Shown here: piece after piece, positions 9,647 to 19,333 of the stretch
Layout: the number at the start of each line of letters is the position of its first letter
Position numbering within the stretch: the stretch's first letter is position 1
Assembly: GCF_000252955.1 (NCBI RefSeq)
Contig: NC_014228.1
Span: 3,752,701-3,816,700, forward strand
Direction of reading: 5' to 3'
DNA: 64,000 nt
From: Xenorhabdus nematophila ATCC 19061
GTDB taxonomy: Bacteria > Pseudomonadota > Gammaproteobacteria > Enterobacterales > Enterobacteriaceae
Position numbers and translations under genes: made by a program
Notes under the pieces: model-generated
Seen by the model: the letters and a program-made list of their open reading frames with translations, nothing else
What the model was told of the DNA's origin: nothing
The model's database searches: none

Positions 9647-9662
9647 ACGAAAACGATTACGT
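9647..9662 (-). promoter_or_regulatory. PurR-like operator upstream of ghxP
   Basis: The 16-bp site reads ACGTAATCGTTTTCGT on the minus strand, 14 of 16 matches to the PurR consensus ACGCAAACGTTTTCGT with the central CG intact. It lies 70 bp before the ghxP start, in the promoter region of a purine-base permease. Confidence 0.7.
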
Positions 9663-10284
9663 CATAAAATAACAACAATTGGTGCTGTCCTTGTCGGTTC
9701 AGCCATTTACTTGCGCAATCGTTTGGCTTTTCGGGCAAAAAAATGGTGAGGAAAATTGAGGCGAATGATTATCCGGCGAATCAGGGATGAGAATCAAGCA
9801 GTAATCGCAAATTTTGTGGTTAGCCTTGTTTATTTGTGTGAAATTCGATTCATCCTATATTAAACAGACAATTCACATTGCTGAAAAAGATAAATAACAA
9901 AAATATTCTTTAATTTATCAATGGCGTATATTCCATCTATATAAAATATTTTCACCACAGACAATAAAATAAAAATTTTAATAGAATACGATCGTAGCAT
10001 CAATTTAAATAAAAAAATCAAAATAAAAAACATTTAAAAACTTAAGACTACACAAAACGTATTATACGTTGAATAATATCCTATTTGTTTAAAATAAAGT
10101 TATATCCTTAGCATTTATCACTAATACATTTTAAACGCTAATAACATTAAATGTTATTATGTAAACAATCTGCCTGTTATTAATCAATAAATAGCGTGAA
10201 GCAGCGCTATATTTTGAAATCATCATTTAGTCAAAACCAAAAACATTATGTAATGTCCGTTTCTCTGTATCACAAGGAGATAAC
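9663..10284. other. AT-rich intergenic region before the AbgT gene
   Basis: About 620 bp between two diverging transporter genes, with no open frame that looks like a gene. A site resembling half of a CRP operator (TGTGA then ATTCA, about 9837–9852) is present but weak. The AbgT-gene ribosome site is CAAGGAGATAAC directly before 10285. Confidence 0.5.
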
Positions 10285-11853
10285 ATGTTAACTAAAAAAC
10301 AAAATGGCAGTCGATTCTTACGAACAGTGGAATGGCTGGGTAATGCCTTACCCCATCCTGTTATTATTTTTGTTATTCTTATTGCTATCTTATTGGTTTC
10401 TTCGGCAATCGGACAATATTTTGATATTACTGTTATTGATCCTCGTCCAGAAGGTGCAAAAGGGCGGGCAGAAGATGGTTTAATTCATATTATCAGCTTA
10501 CTGGATGCAGAAGGTATTCGTAAGATCTTATCCAATCTGGTCACTAATTTTACGGGCTTCGCGCCATTAGGCACAGTATTGGTTGCTTTAATGGGTGTCG
10601 GTATTGCCGAACGTGCCGGGCTGCTTGCTGCCTTAATGCGTTTGGTCGTGATGAAAGCTCCACGTAAATTGACGACGCTGGCAATTGTATTTGCGGGCAT
10701 TATGTCAAATACAGCAGCAGAATTAGGCTATGTCGTATTAATTCCGTTGGCAGCGATTATTTTCCACTCCCTTGGACGCCATCCACTGGCAGGATTGGCG
10801 GCTGCATTCGCTGGTGTATCAGGTGGTTATTCTGCCAATTTGTTATTAGGAACAATCGATCCACTGCTTTCTGGTATTACCCAGCAAGCCGCCCGGATTA
10901 TTGATCCCACTTATGTTGTCGGTGCCGAAGCAAACTGGTACTTCATGTTTGCCAGCACCTTCCTGATATCTATTCTGGGTTATTATGTGACTGAAAAAAT
11001 CGTCGAACCTCAACTCGGACCCTATAAAAATGAACTGGATGAGGATGAGAATACGCTGAAAAATTCAGCGGAGGTCACTGCTCAAGAGAAAAAAGCGCTT
11101 GTCGCAGCAACACTGACATTTATTTCACTGTCCATACTCTTATTATTAAGTGTGGTGCCTGAAAATGGTATTCTGAGAAATCAGGAGACAGGTTTAATCG
11201 GTAATTCTCCCTTCTTGAAGTCCATTGTTGTGTTTATTTTTCTCTTCTTTGCTATTCCGGGCATCGTATATGGGTTTGCCGCCAACAGCATGAAATCCGG
11301 TAAAGATGTTGTGGATGCAATGGCAAACGCCATGAGCACATTGGGCTTATATCTGGTTATTATCTTTTTTGCTGCCCAATTTGTTGCTTTCTTTGGTTGG
11401 ACCAATATCGGTCAGATTATCGCAGTGAAAGGTGCCAACTTTCTCAATAGCATTAACTTGAATGGCGGGTTGCTGTTTATCGGATTTATCCTGATTTGTG
11501 CCTTTATAAATCTGATGATTGGTTCGGCATCTGCGCAATGGGCAGTTACCGCACCTATCTTTGTTCCCATGTTGATGCTGGCGGGTTATGCGCCGGAAAC
11601 CATTCAGGCAGCCTATCGTATCGGAGATTCAGTAACCAATATCATTACGCCAATGATGAGTTATTTCGGTCTTATCATGGCGATTGTCGTGAAATACAAA
11701 AAAGATGCAGGTATCGGCACACTCGTATCCATGATGCTGCCTTATTCCCTGATTTTTATGGTGGGTTGGTCGCTGTTTTTCTATATATGGGTGTTTATTC
11801 TGGGCTTGCCTGTCGGCCCCGGTTCACCTATTTACTACAACCCGGCAAGTTAG
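10285..11853 (+). CDS. AbgT family transporter (p-aminobenzoyl-glutamate transporter family)
   Basis: Inner-membrane secondary transporter of the AbgT family. Characterised members either import p-aminobenzoyl-glutamate (E. coli AbgT) or export sulfonamides and folate breakdown products (MtrF, YdaH). The 522 residues show the family blocks ALPHPVIIFVILIAIL at the start, FTGFAPLGTVLVALMGVGIAERAGL, SNTAAELGYVVLIPLAA and the C-terminal SASAQWAVTAPIFVPMLMLAGYAPE with GDSVTNIITPMM. A strong AAGGAGAT ribosome site precedes the ATG, and a hairpin terminator follows. No abgA/abgB peptidase genes are nearby, so the substrate stays open. Confidence 0.88.
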   Translation: MLTKKQNGSRFLRTVEWLGNALPHPVIIFVILIAILLVSSAIGQYFDITVIDPRPEGAKGRAEDGLIHIISLLDAEGIRKILSNLVTNFTGFAPLGTVLVALMGVGIAERAGLLAALMRLVVMKAPRKLTTLAIVFAGIMSNTAAELGYVVLIPLAAIIFHSLGRHPLAGLAAAFAGVSGGYSANLLLGTIDPLLSGITQQAARIIDPTYVVGAEANWYFMFASTFLISILGYYVTEKIVEPQLGPYKNELDEDENTLKNSAEVTAQEKKALVAATLTFISLSILLLLSVVPENGILRNQETGLIGNSPFLKSIVVFIFLFFAIPGIVYGFAANSMKSGKDVVDAMANAMSTLGLYLVIIFFAAQFVAFFGWTNIGQIIAVKGANFLNSINLNGGLLFIGFILICAFINLMIGSASAQWAVTAPIFVPMLMLAGYAPETIQAAYRIGDSVTNIITPMMSYFGLIMAIVVKYKKDAGIGTLVSMMLPYSLIFMVGWSLFFYIWVFILGLPVGPGSPIYYNPAS

Positions 11854-11865
11854 CAAATAAAACGC

Positions 11866-11889
11866 ATGCCCTGTCAATTCACAGGGCAT
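11866..11889 (+). terminator. Intrinsic terminator after the AbgT gene
   Basis: Arms ATGCCCTGT (11866–11874) and ACAGGGCAT (11881–11889) with a 6-base loop, followed by TTTATTAA. Confidence 0.85.
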
Positions 11890-12006
11890 TTTATTAACGT
11901 TCTTCGGGGACTTGATAGCAAAATACTTTTTTATAGGAAATATTGTAATTGTTTATATTTTATGCAATCCTGCGATATAATTGATATAAACCATATCAAC
12001 ATTCTC

Positions 12007-12076
12007 TATACCCCATCAGTTCCAAGTTGAAGTACAGCGGGGAACACATCCCCAAGAGCCTGGCCAACCTAGCTTT
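12007..12076. repeat. Degenerate copy of a palindromic intergenic repeat
   Basis: The left end TATACCCCATCAGTTCCAAG resembles the element at 50017–50048 (19 of 26 aligned bases) and the TATACCC…GGGTATA intergenic repeats I remember as common in Photorhabdus and Xenorhabdus genomes. A small GGGG/CCCC stem lies at 12039–12053. The copy lies directly upstream of the RES operon, and the GTG at 12077 abuts it. Confidence 0.4.
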
Positions 12077-12919
12077 GTGGCTAATAAATTGACTCAAGCA
12101 AAAAATACAGCTAACAGAAAAGATGACGGGTATATGTTTTATGCCAATGCCAATAAGGGGTCTAGAGTGAATACCAAGGTAGCAAGAAAAAGCAGGGCAA
12201 AGGAAAAAACGCTCAGTTTAGGTTACGTTTCTCTTCTTGATGTTCTTTCGTCTCAACAAGAACATATTGAGCATATTCATGTCACCGAGATTCCCCCGAA
12301 TGAAGCTGATCGCTTCTTACTGGTTGAATTACCGGAAGAGACAGGCGGGGATTTTGATGTCAGGGATCTGCGCATTGCCCTGCTGAGTGCGCTGAATACA
12401 GCCACTTCCATAAAACGCAACGCTTCTCCCAATAAATTGCCACCTAAATTCAATCTGGAACTTTGTGATCACCCGGATGATCTCCTTGGCGAAAATCCAA
12501 AAGACTCCTGGCGAACATCAAACCGAAAAGATCGCATTGAGACACTGAAAAATGCCATTCTCGAAGAATCAACTTGGCTCCCAGCCTATGAACTCAGCCA
12601 GTCCGCGGGTTTTTCGCTACTCAATCCCAGCGCAACACCCAATCGCTGGAAAAAAACCAAAAAAATCTTCGCCATTTCAGTCAAAGGGAAGGATTTATAC
12701 CCCAAATATGCACTGGATGAAGGCGGGTTACCCATGCCTATCGTTAAAAATATCATTGAAGTTTTTGATGGCAAAAAAACGTCCTGGGGGATGGCAATTT
12801 GGTTTAATACACCGAATTCATGGTTAGGAAAAGAAAAACCAAAAGACGTTTTGATCAACCGGCCAAATGAAGTATTAAATGCGGCAAGGCAGGAAGCGGA
12901 CGGGCCATTGCATGGTTAA
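12077..12919 (+). CDS. Antitoxin-like protein of a RES toxin-antitoxin pair, long N-terminal part
   Basis: Probable antitoxin partner of the RES-domain toxin that follows. The C-terminal 45 residues (WFNTPNSWLGKEKPKDVL, then ARQEADGPLHG) match the MbcA/ParS/Xre toxin-binding domain (DUF2384-like). Before it comes a block (about 165–230) with AGFSLLNPSATPNRWKK, a pattern I associate with RES-linked antitoxins. At 280 codons it is longer than typical Xre antitoxins (about 120–180). The start is unsure: GTG at 12077 lacks a ribosome site and adjoins a repeat, whereas ATG at 12134 follows GACGGGTAT. Its stop codon lies inside the start region of the toxin gene, so translation is coupled. Confidence 0.72.
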   Translation: MANKLTQAKNTANRKDDGYMFYANANKGSRVNTKVARKSRAKEKTLSLGYVSLLDVLSSQQEHIEHIHVTEIPPNEADRFLLVELPEETGGDFDVRDLRIALLSALNTATSIKRNASPNKLPPKFNLELCDHPDDLLGENPKDSWRTSNRKDRIETLKNAILEESTWLPAYELSQSAGFSLLNPSATPNRWKKTKKIFAISVKGKDLYPKYALDEGGLPMPIVKNIIEVFDGKKTSWGMAIWFNTPNSWLGKEKPKDVLINRPNEVLNAARQEADGPLHG

Positions 12920-13550
12920 TCCCCTCAATAGCAGATCAGTCAAAACGGGCATATGGCAAGCCCGAAACCCAATTGAACGTATTCATCATCAGGTATTTAA
13001 AGGTGCTGAGTTTAATCCGGGAAAAGGAAACGCCAGGTTCAGTCCGTGCAAAAATGCACAAGGTATACCGATTCCCACGATTTATGGTGGTGAAAATATT
13101 TCCGTTGCTGTCATGGAAACTGTCTATCATGACGTGCCGACAGGATGCAATAACTTGCCTTTTGATCTGGGAAAACTGGACAAACTGGTTTACAGCCAAC
13201 TGACGCCTAATGTTGATCTCATTATTGTCGATATCAATGTGCGGTTATTGCGGAAATGGGGTCTTGAGCCAAAAGATGTTTTGTTTTCAGATGCCGAAAA
13301 TTATTCCCGTACTCAGGCACTCGCAAGTCAGATCTACCAGGATAATCCCACAGCTCAAGCCATAATCTGGACATCAAAACAACATGGTGATAAAGCGATA
13401 ATGCTATTTGGGGATAGGCTGAAAACAAACGAACTGACCATCTCCATTGAATCACAACCGCTCTGGTCATCTAACTCAATCATAAAAGCGGTAGATTTAT
13501 TGGCAGATGAAATGGGGCTGATAACCTACCATAATCAGGAAATGATTTAA
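12912..13550 (+). CDS. RES-domain toxin
   Basis: RES family protein; characterised members (MbcT, ParT, Res) consume NAD+ or ADP-ribosylate a host target and arrest growth. The 212-residue protein begins with W-x-AR, then has GKGNARFSP (conserved Arg), PTIYGGENISVAVMETVYHD (conserved Glu) and the later conserved Ser region that give the family its name. The ATG at 12912 overlaps the antitoxin stop codon by 8 bp; a longer frame from 12879 is open but would overlap the antitoxin coding sequence further. The key residues appear intact, so it is probably an active toxin. No terminator is evident after it. Confidence 0.82.
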   Translation: MVNPLNSRSVKTGIWQARNPIERIHHQVFKGAEFNPGKGNARFSPCKNAQGIPIPTIYGGENISVAVMETVYHDVPTGCNNLPFDLGKLDKLVYSQLTPNVDLIIVDINVRLLRKWGLEPKDVLFSDAENYSRTQALASQIYQDNPTAQAIIWTSKQHGDKAIMLFGDRLKTNELTISIESQPLWSSNSIIKAVDLLADEMGLITYHNQEMI

Positions 13551-13643
13551 TTTCAGCCCGCTAAAAAAAAAAGAAGTTGTTACCGCAGTTTGAATCTACA
13601 CCATCAAAAATGACGCTGTCATGATGAACAAATAGGAGCAACT

Positions 13644-14906
13644 ATGGACACCTCTTTTATCTCTCCTCACTTCCCTGATCATTACCACCAAAATATTCGC
13701 CACATGAAACAAACCCTGCGCAAGCAGATTGGTCATATCGAAGGCTTGTTCAGACAAATTTGTGACAAAATAGACAAAGAGCTGATTGCAACCCGGGAAG
13801 ATGAAAAAAATATCGGTAGTGCCTGGCCGGAGATCCATTGGCATGACTTGATAGAAAATCGAGTCACACCAGAAACCCTACAAAAAATTAAACGCCGCGG
13901 ATGTTTGGTTGTCAGACAGAATTTTCCCCGTGATACCGCGCTTGCATGGGACAAATCCATGTTTGATTACCTTGAAGCAAATAATTTTGCTGCCGTTTAT
14001 CACGGCTATGGTGATGACTATTTTGGCAGTCTTGAAGCTTCTCGTCCGGAAATTTACCCCATTTATTGGTCTCAGGCACAGATGCAGGCCCGACAAACTG
14101 AAGAGATCGCTCAAGTACAATCTTTTCTCAATCGGCTGTGGAAATATGAATCAGATGAAATACGCTGGTTTGATCCTGATATCAACATGATTTATCCCGA
14201 CCGCATTCGTCACAGACCACCGGGGACAACCTCCAAGGGGCTTGGTGCACATACTGATTCCGGCGCTTTAGAACGTTGGCTCCATCCTGCTTACCAAAAA
14301 GTGTTCAGACATATTTTCAATAACCGCTTCACAGAATACGATCCTTGGGATGCGGCGTACCGCCCGGAAATGAATGAATATGAACTTGATAACTTCACCC
14401 GATGTTCAGTTTTTCGTACCTTTCAGGGCTGGACTGCACTGTCAGATATGGCACTTAATCAAGGGCTGCTGCATGTTGTTCCCGTACCCGAAGCAATGGC
14501 CTATTTATTGTTACGACCGTTGTTGAATGATGTGCCCGATGATGAACTTTGCGGCGTTGCTCCCGGTAAGGCATTACCCGCTAATGAAAAATGGCACCCT
14601 CACCTCATGCGTGGACTATGCAGCATTCCGTCTCTGCAAGCCGGGGATTCTGTCTGGTGGCACTGTGATCTTATCCATTCCGTTGCACCTGTAGAAAATC
14701 AGCAAGGCTGGGGAAATGTGATGTATATTCCCGCCGCACCTTTATGTAAGAAAAATCTGGCTTATGCGCGCAAGGTCGCAGAATCACTTAAACATGGCAC
14801 ATCTCCGGCTGATTTTGCCCGCGAGGATTATGAAAAGAGCTGGAAAAACCGTTTTACGCTTGCTGAGTTAAACCCGATTGGCTTACGCGGACTTGGTCTG
14901 AGTTAA
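13644..14906 (+). CDS. ybiU: DUF1479 family protein YbiU, putative Fe(II)/2-oxoglutarate oxygenase
   Basis: Member of the DUF1479 (YbiU) family with a double-stranded beta-helix fold resembling Fe(II)/2-oxoglutarate dioxygenases. The candidate metal ligands are visible: His203-Thr-Asp205 in LGAHTDSGALERW and a distal histidine in HCDLIHSVAPVEN (His345, or possibly His340). An arginine-containing end follows. The 420 residues match the family length. AGGAG five bases before the ATG is a good ribosome site. No substrate is known for the family as far as I can recall. The gene stands alone between the RES operon and nirB and has its own promoter region. Confidence 0.85.
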   Translation: MDTSFISPHFPDHYHQNIRHMKQTLRKQIGHIEGLFRQICDKIDKELIATREDEKNIGSAWPEIHWHDLIENRVTPETLQKIKRRGCLVVRQNFPRDTALAWDKSMFDYLEANNFAAVYHGYGDDYFGSLEASRPEIYPIYWSQAQMQARQTEEIAQVQSFLNRLWKYESDEIRWFDPDINMIYPDRIRHRPPGTTSKGLGAHTDSGALERWLHPAYQKVFRHIFNNRFTEYDPWDAAYRPEMNEYELDNFTRCSVFRTFQGWTALSDMALNQGLLHVVPVPEAMAYLLLRPLLNDVPDDELCGVAPGKALPANEKWHPHLMRGLCSIPSLQAGDSVWWHCDLIHSVAPVENQQGWGNVMYIPAAPLCKKNLAYARKVAESLKHGTSPADFAREDYEKSWKNRFTLAELNPIGLRGLGLS

Positions 14907-14933
14907 AAGGCGAACGGCTATCAATTATGATCC

Positions 14934-14947
14934 TTGATCTATATCAA
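14934..14947 (+). promoter_or_regulatory. FNR site of the nirB promoter
   Basis: TTGATCTATATCAA is a perfect match to the FNR consensus TTGAT-N4-ATCAA. A TAATCT −10 candidate lies at 14970–14975, which puts the FNR centre near −41.5, the class II geometry of E. coli nirB. I see no convincing NarL/NarP heptamers. Confidence 0.9.
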
Positions 14948-15021
14948 AAACTCCAGACTGATTCTTTTTTAATCTAACTCCAGCTTATCTTGTTAACATC
15001 ATACTGTTACTGGAGTATTAA

Positions 15022-17574
15022 ATGAGCACATTAAGGCTTTGTATTATCGGTAATGGAATGGTCGGTCACCGCTTTATTGAAGACTTGATGGATAAAGTCC
15101 GGCATGAACAGATTGAAATGACAGTATTCTGTGCAGAGCCGCATATCGCTTACGATCGCGTCCATCTCTCCTCTTACTTTTCTCATCATAACGCAGAAGA
15201 ATTATCCCTCGTTCGCGAGGGTTATTATGAAAAACATAATATCCGGATACTGCGGGGTGAACAGGCTACCCTCATTAATCGAGATACAAAGACCGTCCAT
15301 TCTGACAATGGCAGGATAGTAGAATATGACACACTCATCATCGCCACAGGTTCTTTCCCTTGGATACCCTCCATAAAAGGTCATGACGGTACTGATTGCT
15401 TTGTTTATCGCACACTTGAGGATCTGAACGCGATAGAAGCCTGTGCCAAACGCAGTCGTCGGGGGGCGGTTATCGGTGGCGGGTTGCTTGGATTGGAAGC
15501 CGCCGGTGCGCTGAAAAAATTAGGAATAGAAACCCATGTCATTGAGTTTGCCCCTGTATTAATGGCCGAGCAACTCGACTCAATGGGAGGAGAACAGCTC
15601 AGAAAGAAGATCGAGCGTATGGGGGTCAACGTCCATACCAATAAAAACACATTAGAAATCATCCACTCAGGCCATAGCTATAATAAAACCATGCAGTTTG
15701 CCGATGGTGAGGCGCTTGAAGTGGATTTTATTGTGTTCTCCACAGGCATTCGCCCCCAGGATAAATTAGCCCGGGAATGCGGGCTTTCCATTGCTCAACG
15801 GGGCGGCATCGTCATTAATGATTATTGCCAGACATCTGATAAAGATATCTATGCGATTGGTGAATGTGCCTCATGGCAAGAAAAAGTCTATGGTTTAGTC
15901 GCACCGGGTTACAAAATGGCGCAGGTAGCAGCCGACCATATCCTGAAAAGGGAAAATGCTTTCCATGGCGCTGATTTGAGTGCAAAACTGAAATTATTGG
16001 GTGTTGATGTCGGCGGCATAGGAGATGCTCATGGGCACCAACCTGATGGTCGCAGCTATATCTATTTAAATGAAAATAAAGGAATTTATAAAAAACTGGT
16101 TGTTAGTGAAGATAATAAATATTTGTTGGGTGCTGTTTTAGTCGGTGATACCGCTGATTATGGCAACTTGTTACAGATGATGCTGAATCATATTGAGCTT
16201 CCCGATAACCCATACGCATTAATCTTGCCTGCACATATCGGAGGCGGTAAGCCCTTGCTGGGGACTGATGCGTTACCTGATTCTGCCCAACTATGTTCCT
16301 GTTTTGATGTGTCAAAAGGTAATATTATTCAGGCCGTACAAAAAGGTTGTCATACCGTAGCAGCCATCAAGGCTGAAACCAAAGCGGGTAGCGGTTGCGG
16401 GGGCTGTGTGCCGTTAATTAGCCAGGTTCTCAACGCTGAGCTAAGCCATCAGGGGATTGAGGCCAGCCATCATTTGTGTGAGCACTTCGCTTATTCGCGG
16501 CAAGAACTTTACCATCTGATCAAAATAGATCGGCTCACATCCTTCCGACAACTGGTGGAAAAACATGGCAAGGGATATGGTTGTGAAATCTGTAAACCGA
16601 CGGTTGCTTCTTTACTGGCTTCCTGCTGGAATGACTATGTATTGAGTGACGACCTTGTGTCTTTGCAGGATACAAATGATAACTTTCTGGCCAATATTCA
16701 AAAAGATGGCACCTATTCTGTTATTCCCCGATCCCCTGGCGGAGAAATCACGCCGGACGGCCTGATAGTTGTGGGGAATATCGCCAAAGAATTTCATCTC
16801 TATACTAAAATCACCGGCTCCCAACGAATAGCCATGTTCGGTGCGCAGAAAAATGACCTGCCACTTATCTGGCAACGCCTGATAGATGCCGGATTCGAAA
16901 CGGGTCATGCCTATGCCAAAGCATTAAGAATGGTGAAAACTTGTGTCGGCAGTACCTGGTGTCGGTTTGGCGTTGGCGATAGCGTCGGTTTGGGCGTTGA
17001 ACTGGAAAATCGCTACAAAGGCGTCCGTGCCCCGCATAAGATGAAATTCGGGGTTTCTGGTTGCACCCGCGAATGTTCGGAAGCGCAGGGGAAAGATGTC
17101 GGGATTATTGCGACCAGCAAAGGCTGGAACCTGTATGTCTGCGGCAATGGCGGTATGAAACCCCGACATGCTGATCTATTAGCGGCAGACCTTGATAAAG
17201 CAACCCTCATCCATTACATCGACCGCTTTATGATGTTCTATATCAGAACAGCCGATAAACTCCAGCGCACTTCCGTTTGGCTGGAAAATATGGAAGGCGG
17301 AATAGAATATCTCCGTGCAGTAATTATTGATGACAAACTCGGACTGAATAAGCAGCTGGAACAGGATATGACTGAACTAAGAGCGAAAACAGTCTGTGAA
17401 TGGCAGCAAACCGTCAGCGATCCACACGCACAGATCCGTTTTTCCCATTTTATTAATAGTGCTGAACGAGATCCCAATATTCAGATGATTGCAGAACGGG
17501 CGCAGCATCGACCTGCACTTCCACAGGAAAGAATTGCAATCAAACTGATTAAATCGGAGGAGGAAACCGCATGA
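15022..17574 (+). CDS. nirB: Nitrite reductase (NADH) large subunit NirB
   Basis: Cytoplasmic siroheme enzyme that reduces nitrite to ammonium with NADH. Domains in order: FAD-binding pyridine nucleotide-disulfide oxidoreductase (GNGMVG near residue 10), NAD-binding (VIGGGLLGLEAAG near 150), two BFD-like [2Fe-2S] regions (CSCF…GCGGC near 425–460, and a second with CEICKP near 520), then the ferredoxin-like and siroheme/[4Fe-4S] domain with TCVGSTWC and SGCTRECSEAQ near 640–690. At 850 residues it is full length (E. coli 847). TACTGGAGT precedes the ATG. It overlaps nirD by ATGA. An FNR site upstream predicts anaerobic expression. nirC and cysG, downstream in E. coli, are absent here. Confidence 0.96.
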   Translation: MSTLRLCIIGNGMVGHRFIEDLMDKVRHEQIEMTVFCAEPHIAYDRVHLSSYFSHHNAEELSLVREGYYEKHNIRILRGEQATLINRDTKTVHSDNGRIVEYDTLIIATGSFPWIPSIKGHDGTDCFVYRTLEDLNAIEACAKRSRRGAVIGGGLLGLEAAGALKKLGIETHVIEFAPVLMAEQLDSMGGEQLRKKIERMGVNVHTNKNTLEIIHSGHSYNKTMQFADGEALEVDFIVFSTGIRPQDKLARECGLSIAQRGGIVINDYCQTSDKDIYAIGECASWQEKVYGLVAPGYKMAQVAADHILKRENAFHGADLSAKLKLLGVDVGGIGDAHGHQPDGRSYIYLNENKGIYKKLVVSEDNKYLLGAVLVGDTADYGNLLQMMLNHIELPDNPYALILPAHIGGGKPLLGTDALPDSAQLCSCFDVSKGNIIQAVQKGCHTVAAIKAETKAGSGCGGCVPLISQVLNAELSHQGIEASHHLCEHFAYSRQELYHLIKIDRLTSFRQLVEKHGKGYGCEICKPTVASLLASCWNDYVLSDDLVSLQDTNDNFLANIQKDGTYSVIPRSPGGEITPDGLIVVGNIAKEFHLYTKITGSQRIAMFGAQKNDLPLIWQRLIDAGFETGHAYAKALRMVKTCVGSTWCRFGVGDSVGLGVELENRYKGVRAPHKMKFGVSGCTRECSEAQGKDVGIIATSKGWNLYVCGNGGMKPRHADLLAADLDKATLIHYIDRFMMFYIRTADKLQRTSVWLENMEGGIEYLRAVIIDDKLGLNKQLEQDMTELRAKTVCEWQQTVSDPHAQIRFSHFINSAERDPNIQMIAERAQHRPALPQERIAIKLIKSEEETA

Positions 17575-17900
17575 ATCAATGGATAGAAGTCTGCCTGCCA
17601 GAAGATATTGTTCCCGGTACCGGTGCTTGTGCTCTGGTCGGGGATCAGCAGGTCGCCATTTTTCGGCCTGTTGATGATGAGCAGTTATTTGCGTTGAGTA
17701 ATATCGATCCCTTTGCTTCTGCCAGTGTTCTCTCTCGTGGACTGATTGTTGAACATAATGGCGAACTATGGGTTGCCAGCCCATTGAAAAAAGAGCGATT
17801 CAGATTAAGTGACGGCTTTTGTCTGGAAGATGAAAACTACTCAATCCGTTCATTTCCGGTCAGAGTAAATAATGGATCTGTGCAAATTTTTCTTGAATAA
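17571..17900 (+). CDS. nirD: Nitrite reductase (NADH) small subunit NirD
   Basis: Small subunit of the assimilatory-type NADH nitrite reductase. It has a Rieske-like fold that lacks the cluster ligands in enteric members; here too the usual CxH positions are replaced (IDPFASASVLSRG), so no iron-sulfur centre is expected. The 109 residues are full length. Its ATG overlaps the nirB stop (ATGA), so the two subunits are coupled. A hairpin at 17934–17954 closes the operon. Confidence 0.94.
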   Translation: MNQWIEVCLPEDIVPGTGACALVGDQQVAIFRPVDDEQLFALSNIDPFASASVLSRGLIVEHNGELWVASPLKKERFRLSDGFCLEDENYSIRSFPVRVNNGSVQIFLE

Positions 17901-17933
17901 AACATGGCTCTTTTTCCTCCTTAACAAGATATA

Positions 17934-17954
17934 GCCTTCGCATTAAGCGAAGGC
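17934..17954 (+). terminator. Hairpin after nirBD
   Basis: Arms GCCTTCGC (17934–17941) and GCGAAGGC (17947–17954) with a 5-base loop. Only a late, weak T-tract (ATTTTTA) follows. Confidence 0.65.
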
Positions 17955-18062
17955 CTGCCCCATTTTTAGCCGGAATAACGGTACATTTTTATGCGCCTTT
18001 GCGCCGACCTTGTGTAAAATCCCCCCGATTTAATTTTTGACGGGTTCATTAGGAGATAAACC

Positions 18063-19031
18063 ATGACAACTTATGCCCTGGTAGGCGATATCGGCGGTAC
18101 AAATGCACGGCTGGCATTATGTGATGTAGATACTGGGCAACAGAGCGCAGTCGAATTCTATCCCTGTGCGCATTACGAATCACTTGAAATTGTTATTCGC
18201 CAATACCTGCAAAAACAGAACTGTGAAGTCAAATATGGTTGTATCGCCATTGCCTGTCCGGTGACAGAAGATGTTATCAGTATGACCAATCATAGTTGGC
18301 GTTTCTCTGTCAGCCAAATGAAAGCATCTCTGCAATGGGAGCGTTTTGAGGTCATCAACGATTTTACCGCGGTTTCTCTCGCCATTCCGGTTCTGGGGGC
18401 AAATGACGTGATCCAGATTGGTGGAAAACAGCCTCAGGCTAAACGACCCATCGCGGTTTATGGTGCAGGAACAGGGTTGGGCGTCGCACATCTTATTCAC
18501 ACAGGAAATCAATGGATGAGCCTGCCCGGTGAAGGTGGTCATGTCGATTTTGCGCCTGATAGTGTGGAAGAAGATCATATGCTGAATGTATTGCGCAAAG
18601 AATACGGTCATGTCTCCGCTGAACGCATCCTTTCAGGGCCTGGATTGGTCAATATCTATCGTTCTCTGATGACACTGAATGGTCAACCAATAGAAGTACT
18701 TACCCCGAGCGACATTTCCGATCGTGCCCTGAGCGGAAACTGCCCTATCTGCAAACATGCACTGGAACTATTCTGCTCGGCACTGGGTCGTTTTGGCGGG
18801 AATCTGGCACTGAATATTGGCGCATTTGGTGGTGTTTATATTGCAGGTGGTATTGTCCCGCGCTTCCTTGATTTCTTCCAAAAATCGGCGTTCCGCAAGG
18901 CATTTGAAAGCAAAGGCCGGTTTACAAATTATTTGCAGGATATTCCTGTTTATCTGATTACCCACGATAAACCCGGATTATTGGGTACGGGTTCTTACAT
19001 CCGTCAATCGCTGGGTAAAACGATTGGGTAA
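18063..19031 (+). CDS. glk: Glucokinase
   Basis: Cytoplasmic ATP-dependent glucokinase (bacterial Glk family, about 320 residues; 322 here). The phosphate loop [12 protein letters not shown] is at 8–19, the catalytic Asp lies in [10 protein letters not shown] near residue 100, and the GAGTGLG and [10 protein letters not shown] blocks follow. AGGAGATAAACC precedes the ATG. It phosphorylates free intracellular glucose that did not enter by the phosphotransferase system. It stands alone with its own hairpin terminator. Confidence 0.95.
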   Translation: MTTYALVGDIGGTNARLALCDVDTGQQSAVEFYPCAHYESLEIVIRQYLQKQNCEVKYGCIAIACPVTEDVISMTNHSWRFSVSQMKASLQWERFEVINDFTAVSLAIPVLGANDVIQIGGKQPQAKRPIAVYGAGTGLGVAHLIHTGNQWMSLPGEGGHVDFAPDSVEEDHMLNVLRKEYGHVSAERILSGPGLVNIYRSLMTLNGQPIEVLTPSDISDRALSGNCPICKHALELFCSALGRFGGNLALNIGAFGGVYIAGGIVPRFLDFFQKSAFRKAFESKGRFTNYLQDIPVYLITHDKPGLLGTGSYIRQSLGKTIG

Positions 19032-19052
19032 ACAGACCCGCTTTATTCAGTA

Positions 19053-19089
19053 CGCCTTATATCCCTCTTCAATACGGAGATATAAGGCG
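19053..19089 (+). terminator. Hairpin terminator after glk
   Basis: Arms CGCCTTATATC (19053–19063) and GATATAAGGCG (19079–19089), followed by CAGTTTTC. It starts 22 bp after the glk stop codon. Confidence 0.7.
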
Positions 19090-19333
19090 CAGTTTTCAGG
19101 TTAACTGAGGGCCGCCATCTCGCCAGTTACAGATTTGTTTATCGCACTCACACTCCCCAATCACATAGTTCGTTATGCTACTGTCAATTAGGCTCTAAAA
19201 TATAAGCTTTACTTCTTATAACGCATTAAATATAGATGCAGTGACTCTATTTTCAGTTTTAGTAACAGCAATGTCAGAGTTCGTTATTTATCTTAACTAA
19301 TAGACTTCAATAAAAAATTTTGGGGAGTTCATC

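Noticed and set aside
9836..9852. CRP-like site in the ghxP–AbgT gap
   Set aside because: Only one half matches TGTGA; the other half is too weak.
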